DNA from: Burkholderiaceae bacterium
Lineage (GTDB): Bacteria; Pseudomonadota; Gammaproteobacteria; Burkholderiales; Burkholderiaceae_C
DNA length: 5,855 nucleotides
Direction of reading: 5' to 3'
Assembly (NCBI GenBank): GCA_030726195.1
Contig: JANREF010000161.1
Coordinates: forward strand, 1 to 5,855
Shown here: in pieces, positions 1-5,294 of the stretch
Layout: each line of letters begins with the position of its first letter
Position numbering within the stretch: position 1 is the stretch's first letter
The notes under the pieces: generated by a model
Seen by the model: only the letters and a program-made list of their open reading frames with translations
What the model was told of the DNA's origin: nothing
The model's database searches: none
Made by a program: the position numbers and the translations under genes

Positions 1-77
1 TGGGTGCACGCCGCCAGAGAGGCGACGCCAACCCAGCCTAGCGCTGCGCTGGGTGCCGGCGCGGCGCTGGGTGGCAC
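1..77 (-). CDS. Possible 5' end of a gene running off the left edge (hydrophobic N-terminus)
   Basis: Reading leftwards from a GTG at 77-75, the frame stays open to the window edge: 25 codons plus two bases. The GTG is preceded by AAGGG (86-82), a credible Shine-Dalgarno about five bases away. The start of the peptide is rich in Pro, Ala and Ser, then turns hydrophobic (LGWVGVASLAACT), as at the beginning of a membrane helix. The start lies 12 bases beyond the pilin stop and in the same frame. From memory, Comamonadaceae pilin genes in this neighbourhood are often followed by a Wzy/PglL-type O-oligosaccharyltransferase gene, which begins with a membrane helix; that identity is inference only. 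Against the call: the stretch is short, G+C-rich and repetitive, and the opposite strand is also open from base 1 to a TAA at 91-93, so it could instead be the 3' end of a convergent gene or non-coding. Confidence 0.35.
   Translation of the reverse strand, partial: MPPSAAPAPSAALGWVGVASLAACT
41..75. repeat. Two imperfect 17-base copies, 18-base period
   Basis: Bases 41-57 and 59-75 match at 15 of 17 positions and share the exact core gcgctgggtg (46-55 and 64-73). The 18-base period is a multiple of three, so on the minus strand it gives a repeated six-residue unit (PPSAAP, then APSAAL). A further inverted copy, acccagc at 31-37, can pair with gctgggt at 48-54. The in-frame period is weak support for coding, but it holds for either strand. 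Confidence 0.5.
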
Positions 78-84
78 GCCACCC
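69..84 (-). promoter_or_regulatory. Perfect 7-bp hairpin just after the pilin stop
   Basis: GGGTGGC (69-75) and GCCACCC (78-84) are exact reverse complements separated by two bases; in RNA the loop would probably open to four. No T-run follows it on the minus strand, so it is a poor intrinsic terminator for the pilin transcript. On the minus strand the stem covers most of the possible ribosome binding site (86-82) and the GTG (77-75) of the putative downstream gene, so it could limit that gene's translation. It could equally be a simple 3'-end stabilising hairpin of the pilin mRNA. Confidence 0.45.
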
Positions 85-89
85 TTGCG

Positions 90-611
90 TTAAGACGTCA
101 GTTCAATACCGGTGTTGTCTTTGGTGCACCTGGTTTGCGTGGGGTCGCGCGTGATGACCCATTGCAACAGCGGTGCGCCCGCTTGTGGCGTGACCGACAT
201 GGTGATGGTGCAAGCACCGGCGTTGGCCGCACCGTTGATCACGATGTACAGCGACGCGTCATCGCTGCTGCGCGCGAGCGTGGCGGCACCACTGGGTAGG
301 GGCAGTGCGGTGCTGTCGTCATTCAGACCCGCTGTGATGCCCAGCTTTTCAAAGGTGTCACATTGGTCTATGGCGCTGGATTGCTCGACCAAACAGCGCG
401 CGGCCTCGGTTTGCAAGGCTGCCACGCCAGACATGTTGGTGGCCCAGCGCGCGCGCTGCGTGTTGTTTTGGTAGGCGGGTATGGCTACGGCGGCCAGCAC
501 GCCGATGACGGCCACCACCACCATGAGCTCTATGAGCGTGAAGCCGCGTTGGCGTTGCAAGCGCTTGCTTAGGTTGGCGGCTGGAGCAAGATGTTGTGTC
601 AGAACTCGCAT
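90..611 (-). CDS. Type IV pilin subunit (prepilin, PilA/PilE-like)
   Basis: Structural subunit of a type IV pilus, cut and N-methylated by prepilin peptidase PilD at the inner membrane before assembly; such fibres serve twitching, attachment and DNA uptake. Using the ATG at 611 the precursor is 173 residues. A 23-residue basic leader ends in Gly, followed by [10 protein letters not shown] with the invariant Glu at mature position 5 and a long hydrophobic helix running to AIPAY. The mature protein is about 150 residues. It has Cys at mature positions 50, 61, 111 and 139; the last pair would form the usual C-terminal disulfide loop. The final residue is Ser. I chose the ATG at 611 because GGGAGG (621-616) lies four bases upstream; an ATG six codons earlier (629) lacks this. 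The leader is long for a type IVa pilin, and a TTG at 560 would give a six-residue one. Whether this is the major or a minor pilin cannot be told. Confidence 0.9.
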   Translation of the reverse strand: MRVLTQHLAPAANLSKRLQRQRGFTLIELMVVVAVIGVLAAVAIPAYQNNTQRARWATNMSGVAALQTEAARCLVEQSSAIDQCDTFEKLGITAGLNDDSTALPLPSGAATLARSSDDASLYIVINGAANAGACTITMSVTPQAGAPLLQWVITRDPTQTRCTKDNTGIELTS

Positions 612-834
612 GTGACCTCCCAGTCTCATTGATCAGTGGACACACAGCATACAACTGGAACTCGGCCATGTCAGTAGGTGCTGCTTTTTCTAGCAACTAT
701 TGCTGACAAGCAATGCGGGGGACCAACCCCGGCGGACACGACAGCGGCCGCCATGCGCTGTTGGGCACCCACCTTAGGCAAGGCGCGCACTGTGAAAGTG
801 TGCAAGTGCCGGTGGTGTGTTTGTGGTTGGGCCG
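612..834. other. Intergenic region between terC and the pilin gene
   Basis: 223 bases with no convincing gene on either strand. It should hold the pilin promoter and the 3' end of the terC transcript. I see no good sigma-54 site and no hairpin with a T-run. The best sigma-70 candidate on the minus strand is TTGCTT (711-706) with TAGAAA about 15 bases on (690-685), but the spacing is short and I would not rely on it. A small exact inverted repeat lies at 699-714. Confidence 0.5.
699..714. repeat. Inverted repeat attgct-gaca-agcaat
   Basis: Exact 6-base arms (699-704 and 709-714) around a four-base centre, about 90 bases upstream of the pilin start. It overlaps the weak candidate promoter of the pilin gene, so it might be an operator. 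The arms are short enough to arise by chance, and it lacks a T-run on either side, so it is not an intrinsic terminator. Confidence 0.3.
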
Positions 835-1593
835 CTAGTGCCTGTGCACAGGCGGGTGCTGTGCTGCGGTTCTAGGGATGTGGCTGCGCCGCTGCAACAG
901 CCAGCCCACACCCAACACCATACTGGCACCCAGGGCGCTCAAACCGTGGGTTTGAATGGGGTGTAGCGCGACGGGCAGGCCCTGGACAACGTACTGCCAT
1001 GCAGTATGCACAACGCCTTCTTGCGCCAGCATTTCGCCGCCAATCCAGCCCAGCAACATGGCGCCAAGCGTCACCAGCATGGGCAAGGACGCCATGGCGC
1101 GCAACACCAATTGGCTGCCCCACACAATGATGGGCACGCTGATGAGCAGGCCAATGACGACCAACACGCTGTGATACTGCGTGTGTGCTGTTTGCGCGGC
1201 TGCGGCCACGGCCATGACGTTGTCCACACTCATGACCAGATCGGCTACCACAATGGTGCGAACCGCCACCCACAGCTTGTCGCTGGCATCGACTGCACTG
1301 TGGTCGTCGCTGCTGTGGGGCAGCATCAGCCGCACGCCAATCCACAGCAGCAGCGCGCCGCCGGCGAGCTTGATGTAGGGCAGCGTCAACAACTCCATGG
1401 CAAACAGAATCAGCACCACACGCAGCACAATGGCTGCGCCCGTGCCCCACACGATGCCTTTGAGGCGCTGCGCTGGCGGCAAGTGGCGACAGGCCAGCGC
1501 GATGACCACCGCGTTGTCACCGCCCAGCAGCAGATCGAGCAAGGTGATCTCGCCCACGGCCATCCAAAACTCAAAGCTTAGGAATTCAAGCAT
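835..1593 (-). CDS. TerC/YjbE-family integral membrane protein (probable metal-ion exporter)
   Basis: A 252-residue polytopic inner-membrane protein of the TerC family, closest in pattern to the YjbE branch. Members of the wider family are linked to manganese export and tellurite resistance; the substrate here is not shown by the sequence. The two family signatures are present: GGDNAVVIALA at residues 24-34 (Asp26, Asn27) and DLVMSVDNVMAVA at 118-130 (Asp118, Asp124, Asn125). Acidic residues in these membrane segments are thought to bind the ion. About seven hydrophobic segments can be seen (roughly 11-35, 48-70, 72-92, 110-130, 143-165, 170-190 and 217-234), with a hydrophilic linker near 93-107. 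The C-terminal tail is short and rich in His, Pro and Arg. The ribosome binding site is weak (GAGCAG). The gene follows sucD in the same direction, but a strong terminator lies between them, so it probably has its own promoter in 1594-1708. No yybP-ykoY manganese riboswitch, a common partner of this family, is recognisable there. Confidence 0.9.
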   Translation of the reverse strand: MLEFLSFEFWMAVGEITLLDLLLGGDNAVVIALACRHLPPAQRLKGIVWGTGAAIVLRVVLILFAMELLTLPYIKLAGGALLLWIGVRLMLPHSSDDHSAVDASDKLWVAVRTIVVADLVMSVDNVMAVAAAAQTAHTQYHSVLVVIGLLISVPIIVWGSQLVLRAMASLPMLVTLGAMLLGWIGGEMLAQEGVVHTAWQYVVQGLPVALHPIQTHGLSALGASMVLGVGWLLQRRSHIPRTAAQHPPVHRH

Positions 1594-1802
1594 AGCTGCT
1601 CATACACGCCTGCAGGGCATGGCTAGATTGCATGGGTTGATGAGAGGTAGGTGACATCGCAGATGGAGCGGGCGCTGATGTGTCGCAACGAAAGGCAAAG
1701 GTAGCGGCAAAAAAAATGGCAACGCGTTGCGGCGTTGCCATTTTGATTGTGACGGTGATGGTGCCTAAGCGCAAACGCTTGAACACCCACCAACGCGCGT
1801 GC
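1594..1802. other. Intergenic region between sucD and terC
   Basis: 209 bases. The sucD-proximal half carries the 3' untranslated region and terminator; the terC-proximal half (1594-1708) should hold the terC promoter and leader. I found no persuasive -35/-10 pair there and no riboswitch-like conserved core such as the GGGGAGTA element of yybP-ykoY. No gene on either strand is convincing. Confidence 0.5.
1709..1744 (-). terminator. Intrinsic terminator of the sucC-sucD operon
   Basis: TGGCAACGC (1717-1725) pairs exactly with GCGTTGCCA (1732-1740) around a six-base loop. The stem can extend by A-T pairs on both sides. On the minus strand it is followed directly by eight T residues (1716 down to 1709), a classical Rho-independent terminator about 60 bases after the sucD stop. 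The opposite side has only TTTT (1741-1744), so it would work weakly if at all on the plus strand. A smaller hairpin, AAGCG-CAAA-CGCTT (1767-1780), lies between the stop codon and this terminator. Confidence 0.92.
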
Positions 1803-2696
1803 TTACAGCAAGCCTTTGAGCAACTTGCCCATTTCAGACGGGTTGCGCGTCACGGTGAAGCCACAAGCTTCCATGATGGCGAGCTTGGCTTCGGCGGTGT
1901 CGTCACCACCGGAGATCAAGGCACCCGCGTGGCCCATGCGCTTACCGGCTGGTGCGGTTACACCAGCGATAAAGCCCACGATTGGCTTTTTCATGTTGTC
2001 TTTGCACCAACGCGCAGCTTCCGCTTCGTCTGGGCCGCCAATTTCGCCAATCATGATGACCGCATCGGTATCAGGATCGTCGTTGAACATGCGCATCACG
2101 TCGATGTGCTTCAAACCGTTGATGGGGTCGCCACCAATGCCAACGGCACTGGACTGGCCCAAGCCCAACTCGGTCAACTGGCCCACGGCTTCGTAGGTCA
2201 ACGTGCCTGAGCGCGAGACCACGCCGATGCGGCCTTTCTTGTGGATGTGGCCAGGCATGATGCCAATCTTGATTTCATCGGGTGTGATGAGACCTGGGCA
2301 GTTGGGGCCCAACAGCAGCGTCTTTTTGCCGCCGGCGGCTTCTTTGGCGGCCATGCGGTTGCGCAGCTCCAACATGTCGCGCACTGGAATGCCTTCAGTG
2401 ATACAGATGGCCAAGTCCAGATCGGCTTCTACGGCTTCCCAAATGGCTGCTGCCGCGCCCGCTGGTGGCACGTAAATCACGGACACTGTAGCGCCGGTGT
2501 CGGTGGCCGCGTCTTTAACCGTGCCGTAAATTGGGATGTTAAAGATGGACTCGCCAGCTTTTTTAGGATTCACACCAGCGACAAAACAGTTTTTACCGTT
2601 TGCGTACTCTTGGCATTTCTCTGTGTGGAACTGACCCGTTTTACCGGTGATACCTTGGGTGATGACCTTGGTGTCTTTATTAATGAGGATAGACAT
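1803..2696 (-). CDS. sucD: Succinyl-CoA synthetase (ADP-forming) subunit alpha
   Basis: Alpha subunit of succinyl-CoA synthetase, the TCA-cycle enzyme that interconverts succinyl-CoA and succinate with substrate-level phosphorylation of ADP or GDP. It is cytoplasmic and pairs with SucC. The 297-residue length is slightly above the roughly 289 of E. coli. The N-terminal CoA-binding Rossmann domain starts MSILINKDTKVITQGITG. The ligase part carries TEGIP (100-104), GPNCPG (130-135), SRSGTLTYEA (151-160), GIGGDPI (176-182) and IGEIGG (216-221). His256 in the GKRMGHAGA motif corresponds to the phosphorylated active-site histidine (His246 in E. coli). The start at 2696 has AAGGA about seven bases upstream, and only 17 bases separate it from the sucC stop, so the two are co-transcribed and probably translationally coupled. 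Transcription ends at the strong terminator at 1709-1744. The sequence is intact, with nothing unusual. Confidence 0.98.
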   Translation of the reverse strand: MSILINKDTKVITQGITGKTGQFHTEKCQEYANGKNCFVAGVNPKKAGESIFNIPIYGTVKDAATDTGATVSVIYVPPAGAAAAIWEAVEADLDLAICITEGIPVRDMLELRNRMAAKEAAGGKKTLLLGPNCPGLITPDEIKIGIMPGHIHKKGRIGVVSRSGTLTYEAVGQLTELGLGQSSAVGIGGDPINGLKHIDVMRMFNDDPDTDAVIMIGEIGGPDEAEAARWCKDNMKKPIVGFIAGVTAPAGKRMGHAGALISGGDDTAEAKLAIMEACGFTVTRNPSEMGKLLKGLL

Positions 2697-2713
2697 GCTT
2701 ATTCCTTATTCGC

Positions 2714-3880
2714 TTAGGCGGCGTTGACAGCGGCCACAATTTTCTCGGCGGCTTCAGCCATCGAGTCGGCGCTGATGATTGGCAAACCAGAGTCGGCCAA
2801 CATTTGCTTGCCCAATACCTCGTTGGTGCCCTTCATGCGCACCACCAATGGCACGCTCAGGTTCACCGCCTTACACGCAGTGATCACGCCCGTGGCAATG
2901 GTGTCGCAGCGCATGATGCCGCCGAAGATGTTGACCAAAATGGCCTTGACCTTGGGGTTCTTCAACATGATCTTGAAGGCCTCGGTGACCTTTTCTGGGG
3001 TCGCGCCGCCGCCCACATCCAAGAAGTTGGCTGGCTCTGCGCCAAACAACTTGATGGTGTCCATGGTGGCCATGGCCAAGCCTGCACCGTTGACCAAGCA
3101 GCCAATGTTGCCGTCCAAGCTGATGTAGGCCAAGTCGAACTTAGAGGCTTCCACTTCCGCTGCGTCTTCTTCGTCCAAGTCGCGGTAGGCCACGACTTCG
3201 GGGTGGCGGTACAGTGCGTTGGAGTCAAAGTTGAACTTGGCATCCAAGGCCATGACGCCGCCCTTGCTGTCACGGTTCAGTGGGTTGATCTCCACCAATG
3301 ACGCGTCGGTGTCCATGTAGCACTTGTAGAGCTTTTGGAAAATGTCCACGGCTTGCGCAGTGGAGTCGGCGGGCATGCCGATGGCGTCAGAGATCTTCTT
3401 GGCTTGCTCAGCGCCCAAACCGGTCAATGGGTCGATGAACTCGGTGATGATTTTCTCGGGCGTGCTGTGCGCCACTTCCTCGATGTCCATGCCGCCTTCG
3501 CTAGAGGCAATGAATGCCACCTGCTGCGTTGCACGGTCGGTCACCAAGGACACGTAGTATTCTTTTTGGATGTCCGCGCCGTCTTCAATGTACAGGCGGC
3601 GAACCTTTTGGCCTTCAGGGCCAGTTTGGTGTGTTTTGAGCTGCATGCCCAAAATTTCACCAGCCAAGCGCTTCACGTCGTCTATGGATTTGGCCACCTT
3701 CACGCCGCCGCCTTTGCCACGGCCACCGGCGTGGATCTGAGCTTTCACAACCCATACAGGGCCGCCCAGTTTTTGTGCGGCCTCAACAGCCTCCTGCACG
3801 GTAAACGCAGCAATACCCCGGGGTGTGGGTACGCCGAACTGACGCAAGATTTCCTTGCCTTGATACTCGTGAATCTTCAT
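2714..3880 (-). CDS. sucC: Succinyl-CoA synthetase (ADP-forming) subunit beta
   Basis: Beta subunit of succinyl-CoA synthetase; it binds the nucleotide and Mg2+ and forms the heterotetramer with SucD. At 388 residues it matches the E. coli length exactly. The N-terminal ATP-grasp domain begins [10 protein letters not shown] and includes Lys46 and the glycine-rich AGGRGKGGG (51-59). Asn199 and Asp213 occupy the positions of the E. coli Mg2+ ligands, within VEINP and LDAK. The C-terminal ligase domain contains [15 protein letters not shown] (256-270), [10 protein letters not shown] (285-294) and [11 protein letters not shown] (316-326), which meets the alpha-subunit active site. The start at 3880 has GAGAG about eight bases upstream. 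It is the first gene of a two-gene operon with sucD. In many proteobacteria sucCD follows sdh-sucAB; here it stands apart and is divergent from argC. No frameshift or missing key residue. Confidence 0.98.
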   Translation of the reverse strand: MKIHEYQGKEILRQFGVPTPRGIAAFTVQEAVEAAQKLGGPVWVVKAQIHAGGRGKGGGVKVAKSIDDVKRLAGEILGMQLKTHQTGPEGQKVRRLYIEDGADIQKEYYVSLVTDRATQQVAFIASSEGGMDIEEVAHSTPEKIITEFIDPLTGLGAEQAKKISDAIGMPADSTAQAVDIFQKLYKCYMDTDASLVEINPLNRDSKGGVMALDAKFNFDSNALYRHPEVVAYRDLDEEDAAEVEASKFDLAYISLDGNIGCLVNGAGLAMATMDTIKLFGAEPANFLDVGGGATPEKVTEAFKIMLKNPKVKAILVNIFGGIMRCDTIATGVITACKAVNLSVPLVVRMKGTNEVLGKQMLADSGLPIISADSMAEAAEKIVAAVNAA

Positions 3881-3975
3881 GTCAGGACTCTCAAAGTGTT
3901 AACGCTACGGCCCCTTCGCAACCCGCCGCGGAAGTAGCTCCACAACCAAGCGCACAAGGGAAAAAACAAACCGGA

Positions 3976-3984
3976 ACTGTATCA
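3976..3984 (-). promoter_or_regulatory. Candidate extended -10 element for sucCD
   Basis: On the minus strand TG-A-TACAGT reads as an extended -10 (the -10 hexamer matches TATAAT at four of six positions). A start site would fall near 3969, giving a leader of about 90 bases. No good -35 lies at the normal distance, which extended -10 promoters can tolerate. It sits only a few bases from the -35 proposed for argC on the other strand. This is pattern matching only. Confidence 0.3.
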
Positions 3985-3986
3985 TG

Positions 3987-4015
3987 TTGCAACGCACCAA
4001 ACGTTTCTCTAAACT
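3987..4015 (+). promoter_or_regulatory. Candidate sigma-70 promoter for argC
   Basis: TTGCAA (3987-3992) and TAAACT (4010-4015) each match the sigma-70 consensus at four of six positions and are exactly 17 bases apart. Transcription would begin near 4022, leaving about 68 bases of leader before the argC ATG. The leader contains an exact 12-base palindrome, gcgtgcgcacgc (4037-4048). It is the best-spaced promoter candidate that I found in the window, but unproven. Confidence 0.45.
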
Positions 4016-4068
4016 GACAAGCAAGCCCAGCAAAGCGCGTGCGCACGCCGCATGCGCGCCCAGCGGGC

Positions 4069-4086
4069 ATGGAACCTCACATATAA
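4069..4086 (+). other. Five-codon mini-ORF (MEPHI) just before argC
   Basis: ATG at 4069 opens a five-codon frame that ends at TAA 4084-4086, one codon before and in frame with the argC ATG at 4090. argC itself lacks a clear Shine-Dalgarno (the bases before it are atataagtt), whereas the mini-ORF has only a weak G-rich stretch (GCGGG) ahead. Re-initiation from it is possible. A five-codon frame is also likely by chance. Confidence 0.2.
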
Positions 4087-4089
4087 GTT

Positions 4090-5019
4090 ATGACTGATAT
4101 TTTCATTGACGGCGAAGCCGGCACCACTGGCTTGCAAATTCGTGACCGATTGCAGCAACTCGCGCACGTCAAGCTGCTCAGCATAGATCCTGACCAACGC
4201 AAAAATCCTGTGGCCAAACAGGCCTTGCTGGCGCAAGCCGACGCCGTGGTGCTGTGTTTGCACGACGACGCCGCACGCGAAACCGTGGCCTTGGTGGACG
4301 AGCTGGTAGCCAGCGGTGCCCGCGCGCCACGCATTGTGGATGCGTCAACGGCCCACCGCATTGCAGATGGGTGGGTCTACGGCTTTGCCGAGCTGTGCAC
4401 CGAACAAGCCCAGCGCATCCGCACCGCATCGCGCGTGGCCAACCCCGGCTGTTACGCCACGGGCGCAATCGCCTTGCTGCGCCCGCTGATTGACGCAGGC
4501 TTGCTGGCGCGCACAGCGCAGGTGTGTTTGCCAAGCGTGAGCGGCTACAGCGGCGGCGGGCGCGGCATGATTGAAGACTACGAAGCGCAGCGCGCACCCC
4601 TGTTCCAGTTGTACGGCTTAGGCTTGCAACACAAGCACTTGCCCGAAATCATGCAGTGGAGCGGCTTGCAAGCCACGCCACTGTTTGTGCCCAGCGTGGG
4701 CAACTTTGCACAAGGCATGTTGGTGCAGCTGCCGCTGCACCACAGCCAACTGGCCAAAGGCGCGGGCACGCACGAGCTGCTGGGCGCACTGCAAGCGCAC
4801 TATGCGGGCGCTGCGTTTGTGCGCGTGATCGACGGCGGCGACACACCAGCCAACCTGGATGCGACCACACTGGCCAACACCAATGACTTGGAGTTGCATG
4901 TGTTCGGCAATGCCGCCAACGGGCAAACCCTGTTGGTTGCGCGCTTGGACAATTTAGGCAAAGGCGCCAGTGGCGCTGCGGTGCAAAACCTAGGCCTCAT
5001 GTTTGGCTGGGACCACTGA
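4090..5019 (+). CDS. argC: N-acetyl-gamma-glutamyl-phosphate reductase, short type 2
   Basis: Catalyses the NADPH-dependent reduction of N-acetyl-glutamyl-5-phosphate to the semialdehyde, the third step of arginine (ornithine) biosynthesis, in the cytoplasm. The 309 residues match the short type-2 class (about 310) rather than the common one of about 345. The N-terminus has the dinucleotide-binding motif [13 protein letters not shown] (5-17) typical of this class. VDASTAHR lies at 83-90. The catalytic Cys121 is in NPGCYATG (118-125), followed by [12 protein letters not shown] (149-160) and HKHLPEI (181-187), which holds the expected catalytic histidine. The C-terminus keeps [10 protein letters not shown] (291-300). 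The ATG at 4090 begins a typical N-terminus, and an in-frame stop at 4084 excludes an upstream extension, although the ribosome binding site is poor. It stands alone, divergent from sucC and convergent with dbpA, not in an arg operon. Whether a long-type argC also exists elsewhere in the genome cannot be seen. Confidence 0.95.
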   Translation: MTDIFIDGEAGTTGLQIRDRLQQLAHVKLLSIDPDQRKNPVAKQALLAQADAVVLCLHDDAARETVALVDELVASGARAPRIVDASTAHRIADGWVYGFAELCTEQAQRIRTASRVANPGCYATGAIALLRPLIDAGLLARTAQVCLPSVSGYSGGGRGMIEDYEAQRAPLFQLYGLGLQHKHLPEIMQWSGLQATPLFVPSVGNFAQGMLVQLPLHHSQLAKGAGTHELLGALQAHYAGAAFVRVIDGGDTPANLDATTLANTNDLELHVFGNAANGQTLLVARLDNLGKGASGAAVQNLGLMFGWDH

Positions 5020-5294
5020 GCCACCGCGGCTACCTGTCACGCGCCAGCCGCCAGCCTAGCAGCCCGCGCCTTCATGGGTTTAAACCAGCGCCGCACACCT
5101 CAGCCTGCGGGCGCATACCCGGTACGCACTTGTTCCCGCAGCTACAGCGGCACCTCAGCCTGCATGTCACGCCACATGTGCTGCAGCTGTCGCGGGCTTG
5201 TTGCCTCTTATTAGTCGTGATGGGTCTTGATGGGTCGTGATTGGCCCTGGGTGTTGTTGCGCTTTTGCTGACGCCGTTAACGCAGCTGGCGTGC
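5020..5294. other. Non-coding region between convergent argC and dbpA
   Basis: 275 bases with no credible gene on either strand. As a convergent junction it should contain terminators for both genes, but no hairpin followed by a T-run is visible on either strand. A bulged hairpin (5268-5275 with 5288-5298) overlaps the dbpA stop without a T-tract. A 13-base direct repeat, cacctcagcctgc, occurs at 5096-5108 and 5151-5163. A three-unit tandem repeat lies at 5215-5244. Termination may be Rho-dependent. Confidence 0.55.
5215..5244. repeat. Three tandem 10-base repeats
   Basis: Consecutive units tcgtgatggg (5215-5224), tcttgatggg (5225-5234) and tcgtgattgg (5235-5244) differ from the first by one base each. 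They lie about 50 bases beyond the dbpA stop and in no gene. They may be slippage-derived or a cluster of protein-binding sites. Confidence 0.6.

Noticed and set aside
640..672. Sigma-54 promoter for the pilin gene (TGGCC ... TTG)
   Set aside because: The TGG and TTG elements are off the required spacing (GG to GC ten bases apart) by about three bases and the invariant GC is missing.
358..696. Minus-strand frame overlapping the pilin gene and its upstream region
   Set aside because: Overlaps the pilin N-terminal coding region in another frame and has a low-complexity product without family features.
678..875. Plus-strand frame of 65 codons between the pilin gene and terC
   Set aside because: No ribosome binding site or recognisable family, Cys/Ala/Trp-rich product, and it overlaps the terC 3' end.
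1006..1581. Long plus-strand open frame opposite terC, rich in His and Gln
   Set aside because: It is the antisense shadow of a conserved membrane protein gene; its His/Gln-rich composition is what the complement of such codons gives, and it has no recognisable domain.
1594..1802. yybP-ykoY manganese riboswitch upstream of terC
   Set aside because: No GGGGAGTA-like core or matching paired elements could be found on the minus strand by eye.
3335..3937. Plus-strand open frame of 200 codons opposite sucC
   Set aside because: sucC on the other strand is unmistakable across its full length; long antisense frames are common in G+C-rich DNA.
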